Shown one piece after another: positions 1 through 12,379 of a stretch of DNA of 64,000 nt. Numbering within the stretch: position 1 is the stretch's first letter; every line of letters starts with the position of its first letter. The position numbers and the translations under genes were made by a program. The DNA is from Sindora glabra (taxonomy: Eukaryota > Streptophyta > Magnoliopsida > Fabales > Fabaceae). The notes under the pieces are model-generated. The model worked only from the letters and a program-made list of their open reading frames with translations, did not search any database and was not told the origin of the DNA. The stretch is from the NCBI GenBank assembly GCA_020226215.1, contig CM035227.1:24369866-24433865 (forward strand). The letters run 5' to 3'.

Positions 1-617
1 CGGTTCGCTTTCCGCGTGACTTTCCTTGAATTTTCATGTGGGTATCCATCCACGTGTTTATTAGTGATGAAGACTTGATTTTAAATGGAATTGATTTTAA
101 ATATAAATAATTAATATTTTTTTAAATAGTAAGTGTACTTGCATCATGTTGCTCCTATCAAATTTGAGATGTAAAGAAAAAGTAATACCTTTTCATTTTG
201 TTTGGATTTGTGAAAAAAGATTATGGAATAAAAATGTGAAAAAGAAGGAAAAATTAAAATGAATTTTTTTGTATAGTTGTGGTGAGAAAAAATATAAAAA
301 AAGTAAATAAAAATAGAAAAATAAAATAAAATAAATGAAAAATATTTTTTAATTGTTTGAATGTGTAGAAAATAGATAAAAAAATGAAAAAATTAATATT
401 GATTTTTTTTTAATTTGATGAAAAGTAAAAAAAAATAATTTATTAAATAATAAAATGTTTTTTATTGCAAGTTAACAAAATTGTTCAATAGACTCTAAGA
501 AAGAACAATGGTTAAATTACAAAAAAAAAATTATTCTTTTTAGACTTCTTTGATAAAAAATTTACTAACTCTTAAAATACTCTTTTAATCTTTTTTTTTT
601 ATTTCTCTAACTTTCAG
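1..617. other. AT-rich intergenic DNA
   Basis: No coding region, RNA gene or clear repeat is visible. The sequence is A/T-run rich, with many poly-A and poly-T tracts and stop codons in every frame. Confidence 0.5.
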
Positions 618-1003
618 GAGTATTTTGATATAGGAAGTAACCTCCCACAAGAAATTTAATTTTTTAAGAAATGATTTTTTATATAAATTTTCTGAGAAGT
701 GCATTAACATTAAGGAAATGACATTTTTAAAAATAATTTTTTATGTTTTATTTAGTTCAACATTGAATTTACTAGGAAGTATAAAAAAATAATTATTATA
801 TTTTTAATATTATTAAAATATAAATTAATAAATTTTAATAAAAATAATTTTATCTTTATATCTATAAATAATATAAAAAATAAAATGTAATTAGGGTAAA
901 AATGGATAAACAACTTTTGATATTGTATAAAAGTTAAAACTTTCAAAGAAGTACTTCTTTATAATTTATTAAATAATAATAAACCAAATAATTTAATTTT
1001 TTT
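618..1003. mobile_element. Small AT-rich MITE related to the large Harbinger-like elements
   Basis: The left end reads GGAGTATTTTGATATAGG and resembles the start of the element at 56867 (GGAGTCGTTTGGTTCATG). A GTTCAACATTGAATTT block near 754 matches a GTTCAACTTTGAATTT block in both large copies, and it is followed by the same AT-rich downstream pattern. The right end near 990-1003 contains AAACCAAATAATTT, the approximate inverse of the left end. There is no ORF, so this would be a non-autonomous, internally deleted relative. The exact ends and target duplication are uncertain because the flanks are A/T runs. Confidence 0.45.
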
Positions 1004-2690
1004 TCTTTTTAAAAAAAAAAAATAAGACCTATCATATTATTATTGCGAACCAGATACACTCCTATTATAGCATCCGGACAATTTCCCATCGATTCTAATC
1101 ACGGAAACGGAATAGTTGGTTCTATAATTGAAATTCTTATTCATACACAACTCAACATTCGTTTGAGTTGAAGTTTTAAGGGAAAGGCTGATTACTTATT
1201 TGCACTTCTTATTCCCGTTCTTGATCTGATGTGCTTAAACTTAATCCAATCACTGATTTTGATTTTCACGTTTAATCCGTACTGTCGCATGCATGTGTTC
1301 CAATTGTTATTGTGATATGTGTAAGGTTTTGTTACATGTACTCATTTATTACATGCATTCCATTATAATATTTCAAATTCACTCAATAAATTTTAAGATT
1401 TTATAAATTTGGGAGTATATAGTGTATTTTCATTCTAATTCTAGGAGAAAACATAAAACATTTCTCCTTGGGTTACATATAACAACAAAGGTTGGTAAAA
1501 TATATTAATATCTAATAATCAAGTCAATTCAAATCAAGTTTATGTAATATTTAACATGTTAAATGTATTCATGAAAAATTTATCTGTTAATAAAAAGGTT
1601 ATTAAAAATCTATTCATATTTTTCAGCTTATCAATGAATATTTATTATCCATCAATTTTAATATTTTTATTTTGATATCTCTAATATATAAATTATCCAT
1701 ATATGGTCTCTTTTCAATTTCATATTCTATTTTCGTCCAAATAATTAGGTCCATGTTAATAATATGTAAAATTAAAGATTAAAACCCATAGTTATTGCAC
1801 AGAGTTCCAATAGAACTTTATGTTAGCAACATCTAAATGGAAATTAGTGGTTGTGATGCTAAAGATAAAATTATAATGTTTTTCACCATATGGGTCATGT
1901 AATTTGCAGGTTTTTAACTTGATAAAGTGAATTTCACAATTTTTCTCTTTTAGCAATTGCCAGTTTTTAGTCTGTTAATCAGGGCTTTTCACTTAATTCA
2001 ATGGAGGCTACCAATTTTGACCGGAGTTATACTGATTTCTATTATGGAGTGGACAAGATCAAATAATATATTTTAAGGGAATAATTATGATGATTTGAAT
2101 ATTAAGAGAACAAAATTAAATTAAATATAATATTTTTATTCAACAATTAATATGAATATTCAATAAAATAGTTACTAAAAATCTATTTATACTTCATATA
2201 TAAATATCTTTTTATTCCTTCTTATATATTTTTTTATTTTCATCGATCTTGTGTTGTAAATTTGTTATATACAAATGATGGATTGTTGATTAAATTATGA
2301 AATAATGAATCTTAATTGATTTATTTTTTTAGATAATAGTATAATTTTCGGAACATTAAATATAAAATGCTATTTGAAAATGTATCTTTACATTAGAAGT
2401 AAGCCACCTCACCTCCAAGTTGCTAATGGCCTAACCTAATGTAAGTAGATAAAATAAGTGTGAATCTAAATTTTAACCATTTCATAAAATATATGTTAAA
2501 TCATATTAATTAAAATTGAATTTATTGACGTATTAAGTCTAATTAGTTGATAAGTCTGGATAGGAGAAAATGTTAGGTGTTAAGAAATTTCTAAAGCTTC
2601 AAATTTCCTGTTAACTTACAAACTAAGTCAAGCCAAACATTTTTATGCATGTGGGCGTAAATTATTTAACAAAAAGCTTACTCTTTATAT
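1004..2690. other. Intergenic DNA with no recognisable gene
   Basis: I see no gene, RNA or convincing repeat. A slightly less AT-rich patch at 1030-1330 has no extended ORF. Confidence 0.45.
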
Positions 2691-3090
2691 GTCAGATTCA
2701 TATGGTATCAAAAATTAATAATAATTTCAATAAATTCAACTTGAATTTGAATTAAATAATAATTTTATTATATTGGATCAACTCATTTATTAAATATGTT
2801 AACATAAATTAATCCTCCTAATCAGAAATTAAATTTAATTACTAATTATTTTTCATAAAAGAATATTTTTAATCATTGATAAAATAATTTTCTAAACTTT
2901 TATTATCATTTTATTAAAGTATGAATTTTATATTTTTATTATATATCATTATTAATAATTTAATTATTAAATATGTTTAAATAATATTTTCAAAATTCTA
3001 AATAAATTATTAAATGAATTAATGCGTCATCTTATTTATAATCTTAATCCAATTATTTTTTATTTGTATTAAATAGATTAATTTATTTAC
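2691..3090. repeat. AT-rich repeat related to copies near 55.96 and 60.24 kb
   Basis: The stretch around 2825-2960 shares its order of short words with 55990-56130 and 60290-60420: AAATTTAATTAC, then AATATTTTTAA, TTTATTATCATTTTATTAAA and ATTTTTATTATATAT. It looks like a diverged member of a noncoding AT-rich repeat family, probably MITE-like. The boundaries are approximate. Confidence 0.4.
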
Positions 3091-5460
3091 AACTTAAATC
3101 TATATAAGAGTTTCGTATTCTTGTTGAGATATGCAGGTCACATAAAAATTGTCACCTCTGATCAGCAGTCATTGTGCTGAATAAAATAAAATAAAATACT
3201 GGAACATAGAACAGAGAAGTCATTACATATTATGGGATTCCATCCCTCCAAATTTTTCATGGAAATTTCCTGGTAGATGTTGACTGGGTTCCCATGATGT
3301 AGTTATATATACTGTTTTGCAAGGACCAGAAAGAAAGGAAAGGACAAGAGGAAAGCTAAAAGCCTAGAGCAAGAACAAAAGGCAAGAAATTAGCGTTAAG
3401 GTATGGCTTCAGACTTCCTCTTTTGCTTGCTAGCTGATGTGGTTTCAATACATATATCTGTTTTCTGAGTAGAAAGAGAACGATATGACGAAGGGGTTTG
3501 TGCTTTAAGTAGAGCAAGGAATCCCCTACAAGTGGACTTTTGCCCATTTATGATTTATAGCAGTCCCTGGTCCTAACTCCTTTTGGTTGCTTTTTACTTC
3601 CTCTATTTTCATTTATTATCCTAGGAAATTTTTTTTTATATATTATTTTAAAATATTAAAATTATATTTATTACTTTTTAAATATTATTTTATTATTTAA
3701 ATAAATTTTCAATAAATCTACTTACCGACTAACTTTTAATTAAAGTTTTTAAATTTAAAGTGGTCAATTAGATTAATTGGTCAAACTAACATCTAAACTT
3801 AAAAACAAGTTGAATGAATCATAAATTTATTTTGAATAAAAATACATAATGGTCCAATCAAATTGGATTAAATCAACCATCTAATTGACCCTTTGATTCA
3901 TTTTATTTATTTACACTCGACAAAATTAAATCCAAAAGTCAAATATAATTGTTGTAGTGTTCGTACTTTTAAAATTTTAGGAGTTATAAATTTATCATTT
4001 GTTTATTATAGTTTGAACTGCTATATTTATTTTATATTAAAGTATATATAAAAAATAATATTCTACTAATATATTTAAAATTGAATTTACTAAAATACAA
4101 ATTTTCAATAAATGATAGCCTTGCAGTTTGAATATAAAATATTATGCTTTAGTTGCTTTGGAGTTTGAATATAAAATATTATGCTTTAGTTGCTTTGGAG
4201 GTTTTTTATATCAATTTCTCTATAAAGACAAATTTTTTATTTACCTTTTATTAGAATCAAAATTATATTAAATAATTATTATAATTACAATAAAATTTAT
4301 ATTTTATCAATTTTCTTTTATATATATAATATATAATTTAATACATATAAAAATAGTAAAATATAACAACTAATTCAACTATTCTGAATAAATCTAATCT
4401 CGACCCGTTTTCTTTATCACATTGATGGTTGGATTAAATTTTAAAATATTACGTTTAATAGAATATGTATTAATATATTATAATTTATTATTTTTAAAAT
4501 TTAAATTATTTGTTATTTTTAATTTTTTATATTAACTTTAAATGATATTTAGAAAACACAAAGAAATATATTTCTACTTCATATATCGATGATTCTCTCA
4601 AGAGATATAAAGCATTTCATTTTGGTCGGTGCAAAGACAAAGGTCTTGCGATATACGTCGAGCCGCACTCATCTCAACAAGGGCGAACAAAGTCAGTGAA
4701 CTTTTAAATGTAAAATTTCTGTACGTACCAAAAATCATTTTAAAACTAAGTCTCGTATAATATATTTATTATATTAAATTTTATAAATTTAGTTTATTAT
4801 TTTATATTTAATAATAATACTTAATTTTTATTTAAAATTTTATTTTTTGTGCATATAGTATTATTTATTTTAAATTTGTTATAGGATATATTAGAAAAAT
4901 AATATTATATATGTATTTATTAAATTTTGAAATTTCAATTTATTGAAATAAAATAAGATTTAAATTTGGAATTATTAATATAAATCAATTTTATACCATC
5001 ATTCACTTATATGTTATTATGTTAAGAAAAAAGTTATTAAAATTCTTTCAATATCGTTAAAAATTTAATTATTATTATTATTTTAATAATATTTATTAAT
5101 AATGTAAATATTGTACATTGACAATAAAATAAAATAAAATATAATGAGATTGAGTAATAGGTCACAACTCTCTTTAATTTAATAAAATGTTTCAGACCCT
5201 CTACTTTTCTTTCCGATCATTTTCTTATAATATTTAGAAAGAGATAAATATTAAATTTTTATGGATTTCATTATGCATAAAAATGATACTTTACATATAA
5301 GATTTTATAATCATCTCTCTTTAACATAGTAAGGGCATGACGAAAGAAAAAAAAAAGGGGATGATTTAAAAAGGGAGGAGAAAAAAAAATAATAAAAGAC
5401 CCAAACAAATAATGGAAGGAAGTTTCCAGGCAAAAGAACATGTATGGGATATATTTAAGG
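3091..5460. other. Intergenic DNA; no gene recognised
   Basis: The patch at 3310-3600 is less AT-rich than its surroundings and could be transcribed, but it has no convincing ORF or homology that I recognise. The rest is AT-rich filler. Confidence 0.4.
4126..4199. repeat. 37-bp perfect tandem duplication
   Basis: The unit beginning GTTTGAATATAAAATATTAT occurs at 4126-4162 and again at 4163-4199. No difference is visible between the copies, which suggests recent slippage or repair synthesis. Confidence 0.85.
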
Positions 5461-5785
5461 TTGCAGTTTCCAAGCAAGTCCTATACAACATTGCATGCTT
5501 CTAAACTTTGCAATCACTACTGCTCCGTTGGTAGCAGGTTAATTACTCGGTGCCAATTCAAGGTGCAACATAAGCTATAAGTCTTTTTGTCTTTGCTGAG
5601 GTTAATTGTTGCATATATACATGTTTCTGAGCTTTTTGCTTCTCCTTCTTCTGATATTGTCCTTTCCCCAACATAATGAATTATTGAATATGTATCTTAG
5701 CTAAGGAAAAAGAAATGGGAACGGATTTTCGTTGTTTGTTTTATATTAATTACTGTCTAATATTCTCTAAATATCACATGAATTA
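5461..5785. repeat. Noncoding direct repeat, copy A
   Basis: This block matches 6708-7030 over about 325 bp with scattered substitutions and small indels. Shared landmarks are AGCAAGTCCT, ACAACATTGCATGC, GGTAGCAGGTT, GCCAATTCAAGGTGCA, ATATTGTCCTTTC and AATGGGAACGGATTTTC. It has no long ORF. The spacing (about 1.25 kb) and orientation indicate a tandem segmental duplication. Preservation of C/G-containing words in an AT-rich background hints at a transcribed or regulatory sequence, but I cannot assign a function. Confidence 0.75.
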
Positions 5786-6707
5786 ATGCCAGCTTGTTCT
5801 TAAATAATTAATCATGTTTCTTCTCAATCACTTTTGCTTTGTTGACCTCACGGTGAAAAAGAAATTCGATCTTGTTATTTTTACCATAAATTTGGCATCT
5901 GGCTGTACGATTTGTCCTTCCTTTTAGTTTATAGTTCAGATATGGATTATTGTGGTTAATCATGGAAATCTGGAATTTCATAGTATCGAATCTGTCTGCT
6001 GAAAGATGGAGAAGTAATGTTAGATTCTGCAGAAGAAAATTGATTCATCATCTCTAATATCTCAAGTCTTGGTGTTGCAGAATTCGGTACAGAAAGATCT
6101 TTTATATATATATAAAGCTTAATTGAAGAGAAGCTGTTCGTTCAGCAACCCTTCTTCAGCAAAGGTACGTAATAATCTGTTCTCGAAGCTTTCAATTTCA
6201 GCTGATCTATTCTAGATTCTTATTATTTACGATGGTAAACGGATGATCAAATGCAACACAGACAACTTAGGAAATTGAAAAAGTACAACGTACGCTTTTT
6301 TTTTTGGGGCCGCTTCCTTCACTATTTCACTATCACTATCATCCCTCGCATATATCTGAAATCCTGGTGTAATCAATCTGTATCGGTCCATCTTCAGCAA
6401 AGATACGCAAGCTCCCAGCTTTAGGGTTTTTAACCCTTGTACTGTTAGATTAAAAAATCCAATATTTTAGGATGTACTAATGGATTTAAACTATTAGATT
6501 TTATTTAATTTAAAAGTATTATATAAATTAATAAATTTAGATTATTCAATTTGGTGATATATAACAATAATGAACATCTTAGATGCTTGCAAAGTCTAAA
6601 TCCCGGAATGATGCTGTATTGAAACATTTTCCTAAAATAATGATAATTTTTTTTTAACAAAAAGAATGGAGGAGACTTTGGATCATTTTTTAACATGTTT
6701 TTTATTT
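5786..6707. other. Spacer between the two noncoding repeat copies
   Basis: No ORF is recognised. CTTCAGCAAAGGTACG near 6155 and CTTCAGCAAAGATACG near 6394 are similar to each other, so the duplicated tract may extend further in diverged form. Splice-like motifs occur (TTGCAG near 6080, AAGGTACGT near 6163) and would fit a spliced noncoding or 5'-UTR transcript, but nothing proves one. Confidence 0.35.
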
Positions 6708-7030
6708 AAGACTTTGCAGTTCATAAGCAAGTCCTGTACAACATTGCATGCATTCAAACTTTGTAATCACTACTATTCTGTTGGTAGCAGGTTGATTGCT
6801 CGGCGCCAATTCAAGGTGCAGCATAAGCTATAAGTCTTTTGTCTTTACGGCGGTTGTTGCTTATATGTTTCTGTGCTTTTTGCTTCTCCGTCTTCTTGTG
6901 ATATTGTCCTTTCTCCAACGTAATGAATTATTGAATATATATCTAAGCTAAGGAAAAGGAAATGGGAACGGATTTTCATTGTTCGTTTCATATTAATCAC
7001 GGTGTAATATTCTCTAAATATCACGTGACC
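6708..7030. repeat. Noncoding direct repeat, copy B
   Basis: This is the second copy of the block at 5461-5785, in the same orientation. A third, partial copy is visible at about 7339-7432 (CTCCAACATAATGAAT and GGCCAAGGATAAAG compared with GCTAAGGAAAAAG), separated by about 300 bp of unrelated sequence. Confidence 0.75.
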
Positions 7031-7338
7031 AGGGATAAATCGGTTGAGGGATTAAAATAAAATTTGCTAAAAAATTTATATAAAAAATTCTTATAAGTTG
7101 GGGATTAAATGTAATTTTATTTAACAAAATAAAAGAAATGCAGGGAAAATTTTTCTAAATTTAGGGTGATCAAAGCCACCTCATAATGCAGCTAATGACT
7201 ACGTTGAGAACCTGCATTGATGCAGGATTGATTTAAGCTATTAAATTTCATTCATTTATATAATATTATATAGAATAAATAAAAGTTAATAATTTAAATT
7301 AATAATATATCGATGCAATTCACTTATTAAAATATTTG

Positions 7339-7432
7339 TTTTTTGTTTTTTTGTTTCTCCTTGTTTTGAATCTGATATTATTATCCTTTCTCCAACATAA
7401 TGAATAACGAATATATATCTCGGCCAAGGATA
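7339..7432. repeat. Partial third copy of the noncoding repeat
   Basis: It matches the 3' part of copies A and B: TTTCTCCTT, ATCCTTTCTCCAACATAATG, then ATATATATCTCGGCCAAGGA. It is more diverged than A and B. Confidence 0.5.
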
Positions 7433-7553
7433 AAGAATTACCTTATATTGTTAGATAAAATTTAAGGATTTTCAAATATACAAAATGGGTTAAGATTGAG
7501 TGGTTTAGGCAAGTGATTGAAAAAGTTAGCAGTTTATGAAAATGAGTGAGATA

Positions 7554-7991
7554 TATTAAATCAAAGTTTATAAAAATAAATCCTAAATTGAATCATCTGA
7601 AAAGAATAATATTAAATGTAAGAAAAAAATTTATTATTACCTTATGAATTCATTGTGAGCAAATATGAAATTAAGATTTTCTGCAAGTTACGAACTATAC
7701 ACTATCGGTCTTAATCATAAACTCTAATAAGAATTTGTTACTCCTATCAACCCTAGATGAAAACTTAATTAGAGGACTTTCTAACATCGATGGAGAGTAT
7801 ATAAAATCAGTTATAAGATTTAGGAATAGTGACTCTTATTTATATTAATAACATAACTTATCGTTAAGAACCACCCATTATCACATTAGTTGTATTAGAT
7901 TACCATTAGACCCAAAATATTCAATCACTTTAACATTAGGCTAAACTTTTTTACATATTGAATTAATAGGTTCACAATAGAAAATCCAACA
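7554..7991 (-). repeat. 3' LTR of the minus-strand copia element
   Basis: It aligns along its length with 14898-15352. It ends CCAACA, and its outer end reads TATTAAATC where the other LTR has TGTTAAATC, so the canonical TG has mutated. The interior neighbour is the polypurine tract. Confidence 0.88.
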
Positions 7992-8008
7992 ATCTCCCCC
8001 TTAGACCA
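7992..8008 (-). other. Polypurine tract of the copia element
   Basis: On the minus strand the sequence reads GGTCTAAGGGGGAGAT and abuts the LTR, the classic plus-strand primer of plant copia elements. Confidence 0.85.
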
Positions 8009-10661
8009 TGTAACTCAATAATAATAGTTACTCTAATAAGATATAAAATAAGACTATGATATCTTTACACCCATTAGTTTAAATTGAGATTATAAATATC
8101 CAATAATATAAAACATAGTATCTGATAGGAACATCAATGAAATATATATACTATATACTTATACCTCATTGACTATATATAATATTTGATAGGGATATAT
8201 ATAATAAATTTGTACTCAATAAGATTTAGATAACAAAATTGTGACAATCATATATGAATCTTTACACACAAGGTCGAAGTATCTACCCAAGATGCTAAAT
8301 GAGAATAATTAATCTCATCAAAGTATTGAGATAGGGTCTAAATGTCTCTATAAATATGCCATAATAAAAATATGCACAATATATGACAAACATGAATATT
8401 TTATCATGAATATTTCATTTATATACATTTTGATAAAAACAATTTATATTATATTACTCCCACTAACCTAAAGCATAAAAAAACTTAGCTAATCCCATAT
8501 TGATTAGATGATTATGATATACTCCTACTATTAAGCATTTGGTTAGTGGATCTGTAAACATATGATCCATAGAAATATGTTTGATATATGTAATATACTT
8601 ATGTACCTTCTTTCTCATAAACTAATACTTTATATCAAAATACTTTATATAGGAGAAATTTTTATTGTTATGAGAGAAGTTTATAATCATAGTATTGTTG
8701 CAATAGATGGTCAAAGATCTTGAAATACTGTCAATAATCTTGAAACTAGCCATAAAGTTCTTTAATCATACAACTGTGCAAATGGCTTCATAACGTGCAA
8801 CATATTTTACTTCCATAGTGGAAGTTATTGTTAAGGATTGCTTAAAACTTTTTCATGACACAGCTCCTCTTACCATTATAAAGATGTATCTAGATGTAGA
8901 TTTGTGATCATCCAGACAATGAGAAAATTTGCATTCGAGTAGCCTATAACTATGAGATCACCCGATCTTTTTAGATCAGCATGTAATCTTTTATACCCTG
9001 AAGGTACCTCATGACTCTATTTACAGTAGTCCAATGTCTCTAACTAGAATTACTTAAGTATCTCCTCAATACACTAATAGCATAAACTGTATTAGGACAT
9101 GTATATACCTAAACATATATTAGGCTATTGAAAACTAACACATATGGGACATTTTTTCAATCTTTCTATTTTAACATCTTTTTAAGGATACTAGACTTAG
9201 AGAAAATTTTCCCTTTTGAAATGGGTATGGAAACTTGAGAGTAGGTTAATATGTTGAACCTCTTCAATACTTTCTTAATATAAGTTTATTAAGACAAACC
9301 GAGCAAATCTCGAGATTTATCATGACAGATCTCTATTTTCAAAACATAAGAGGCATCTCTAAGATCCTTTATATCAAAATATTTGGATAATTTTGATTTT
9401 ATCTCAATTAGTAGGTTTATGTTATTACTCACAAGGAGAATGTCATCTATGTATAGTACCAAAATAGCAAAATTGCTCGCACTTTCAACATATAAATAAA
9501 CTAGTCCATTGCATTCTCCTTGAACCCAAGAGAAGTCATCACCTTATTAAATTTAAGATATCACTATCTAAAAGCTTGTTTTAAGCCATAAATGAACTTT
9601 TTAAGCTAACAAAAGGTGCTCCTTTCTTTTTTCTTAGAAACTATCTAGTTAGTTTATATAAATAGTATCTATTAGATCACTATTTAGAAAGGCTATTTTT
9701 ACATCAATTTAATATAACTTTAAATTAAAATAAGCCACCAAAGCCATGACAATACAAAATGAGTCTTTAGTTGAAATTGGTGAAAAAGTTTCTTTATAGT
9801 TTACACCTTTCCTCTAGGTGTAACCTTTTATTACCAATTTAGTCTTGTACCTCTCAACTTCATCTTGAGTACCTTTCTTAGTCTTGAAGACTTACTTGCG
9901 TCCGAATGACTTACTACCTGCAGGAAGCTTCACTAGATCCTATACTTGATTTTTGTGGATGGAATGTATGACTTTATTTCAACTTTACAATCATAAACTT
10001 GAAAATGCCATGAACTAAGCTTCTTACTATATAAGTTTATAAGGGGTCTTAGGTATTAACTTACTAGGAACTTGATTTGGAATGTATGCCATTGTTCTCG
10101 ATGTATCACCCTATAAAAATTCTAGCAATAAAGTATTGGCTAGCATGCATCTCACTATATCCATAAGAGTTCTATTCCTCTTTTTTATAATTCCATTTTA
10201 CTCCAATGTATCAAGCATGGTATAAGTTACTTGAATTCCACAATTTTTTAGGTATCACACAAAGAGGTCAAGGTTTCTTCCTATTTTATCATACTTACCA
10301 TAATACTTATTACCTCTATCAAAATTAATACACTTTATCTGTTTCCCCAATTTCAGTTCAATTGCTACTTTGAATAACTCGAAAGCTTCTAACAATTCTT
10401 GCTTATCATTGAGCAACTATACCTAATGAAATCTAGAGTAATCATTAATGAATGTGATAAAGTATTTATAGCTTCCCATAATATTATGTGTGATAAGCCC
10501 ACTTATATCAATATGAATTAGTTCTAGAATATTCTTCTTTTTACTTTTCTTACCTTCTTTAGCTCAAGTTGTAAGTTTTCCTTTTATACAATCCACACAT
10601 GTTCCAAAATCTGAGAAGTTCAAATCAAGAAATACTTCTTATTAAGAGCAAAAAACTGTTT

Positions 10662-10905
10662 TTGATTCATCTGTGATAGGGTCCGTTCAAGAAAGGGTCA
10701 TATATTTTAGGTAAGTATTTTTTTTAGTGTCATCATTACCCAATCTAATCCTTTTTTTTATTACATCCATAGCAAGAAATTTTTTATCTAGAGCTTTTGC
10801 ACTATTAACAAATTTTTTGCTTAGGCTCTTTCTTTTTTTTTCATTAGTTGAACTCTAATAATTATTCAATTCATTAGAAAGTTTTTCTGTTGTCAAAAGA
10901 GACAT
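10662..10905 (-). pseudogene. ycf1: Plastid ycf1 (TIC214) fragment
   Basis: On the minus strand the fragment encodes a stretch like SAKALDKKFLAMDVIKKRIR, followed after a one-base shift by YLPKIYDPFLNGPY, which I recognise as Ycf1-like. Ycf1 is a very large plastid protein implicated in the inner-envelope translocon; only about 80 codons are present here and the frame is broken. The assignment rests on recalled family motifs. Confidence 0.6.
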
Positions 10906-11148
10906 TTTTCTTTGTATTATTTTCGTAATATTTTATTATATTAATACATAAATTATATTATTATATTAAGAAATATATAACATATATAACTAATTCATTT
11001 CAATATTTAAATTTAAATTGAAAATAAACTCAAATTTTTTAATGGAATCTAATTAATGTAAATGCAATTCATCATCCAATTGAATACACAACCCCCGAAT
11101 TCTTTCACATTTTTTTCCAAATGGAACAATAAAAAATTGTAATGAAAA

Positions 11149-11220
11149 GCATCCATTATCTAATGGATAGGATAGAGGTCTTCTAAACCTTAGGTATAGG
11201 TTCAAATCCTATTGGACGCA
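11149..11220 (+). tRNA. trnR-UCU: Plastid-derived tRNA-Arg(UCU) copy, probably non-functional
   Basis: A 72-bp cloverleaf-like sequence starts GCATCCATT and ends TATTGGACGCA. The anticodon loop contains TCT and the T loop is GGTTCAAATCC. The third acceptor-stem position is A opposite C, which breaks one pair; plastid copies have G there. It lies next to atpA in opposite orientation, as in chloroplast genomes. In the nucleus such copies are normally inert. Confidence 0.8.
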
Positions 11221-11504
11221 ATTTATTTGCATATATATTGAATTGAAATTTCTATATTTCTATGTCAAGAAAAAGATTTTGAATGATTTGAATTGAACAG
11301 GAGACACTTAGAGTTTTAAAGTAATAACTTACATAAGTTATACACAATTTATATCTTGACCTTTTTCTTGACCTTTTTCTTATCTATTTTATAAAATTTG
11401 ATTTTCTTTAAAATAAAAAATGATATTAGAAAGATTATGAAGTTATTAAATTCAATTATTAATATAATTTTTTTACTTGTTCTTAAAGTAAAAAGAGTTC
11501 TATT

Positions 11505-12270
11505 TATTCTAAATAGCTTCTTTCAAAAGGGCTCGTGCTTCCCGATAAATGTCTGGTAAAAGATATGATTTTTTGGAATTGAGGTTTATTCGTTTTTAAG
11601 TAAGCACGTAATTCAACGAGAAACTTCCTTACTTGTCCAATTTCTAATGAATCAAGATAACCATTTGTTCCGATATAAATAGTTATTATCTATTCTTCCA
11701 CAGTGAGAAGGGCTAATGGGATTGTTTGAGCAACTCTCGCAATCGTTGACCTCTTGCCAATTGATTTTGAGTAGCTTTATTGAGATCGGAAGTGAATTAT
11801 GCAAAAGCTTCTAATTCTGTGAATTGCACTAATTCCAATTTTAATTTACCAGCTACCTATTTCATGGCTTTAATTTGAGCTACAAATCCAACTCTCGAAA
11901 TAGAAATACCCCATTAATGCAAGTTGGATTCCAACATTGAATCGATTGCAGATAAGATATTTGGCCATCTGTAATGGAAATTACATTAGTAGAATATAAG
12001 CTGAAACATCTCCTGATTGGGTCTCAAACTATCGATAAAGCAGTCATACTTCCTTCACCTAACTGAGAACTTGATTTAGCGGCTCTTTCCAAAAGGCGTG
12101 AATGCAAATAAAAAACATCTCCTGGATAAGCTTCACGGCCTAGTGGTCTTCGTAATAGAAGATACATTGGTGGTAAGCCTGTGCTTGTTTGGAGGGTCGT
12201 GTAAATGATTAAAGTATGTCATTCACAGTACATAAAATATTCCGTCAAAGCTGCTTTTGTATGGAATTTT
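11505..12270 (-). pseudogene. atpA: Plastid atpA 3' part (ATP synthase CF1 alpha subunit), broken
   Basis: On the minus strand, starting near 12270, the translation resembles the alpha subunit from the EYFMY-HTLIIY region through GREAYPGDVFYLHSRLLERA, GEGSMTAL and NVISITDGQIF to the C-terminal KEAI near 11515. That is roughly the C-terminal half of the roughly 507-residue protein. Stops and substitutions are scattered, as expected for an unselected nuclear copy. Confidence 0.85.
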
Positions 12271-12379
12271 TTTTTATGATCTCGTTGGAAATCATATAAA
12301 AATAATTCCTATTTAATATAGCTATTTGTGCAAGTATTTACGATTAAGAAGCAATTGCCTTTTGTACAGATTATACATG

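Larger units (their letters stand above)
10655..12285. other. Nuclear insertion of plastid DNA (NUPT) inside the copia integrase
   Basis: Between two pieces of copia integrase (the pre-integrase zinc region ending about 12300 and a CVDCIKGKL-like stretch starting about 10640) lies unrelated sequence of chloroplast origin. It holds a ycf1 fragment, an AT-rich spacer, a trnR-UCU copy and the 3' part of atpA. The trnR-atpA order and convergent orientation match the plastid large single-copy region. ycf1 lies elsewhere in plastid genomes, so the insert is chimeric. Mutations and small indels show it is not recent. The exact junctions are uncertain by some tens of bases. Confidence 0.8.

Noticed and set aside
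11149..11220. Functional nuclear tRNA-Arg gene
   Set aside because: It lies in a plastid-derived block next to atpA, has a broken acceptor pair, and matches plastid rather than nuclear tRNA architecture.
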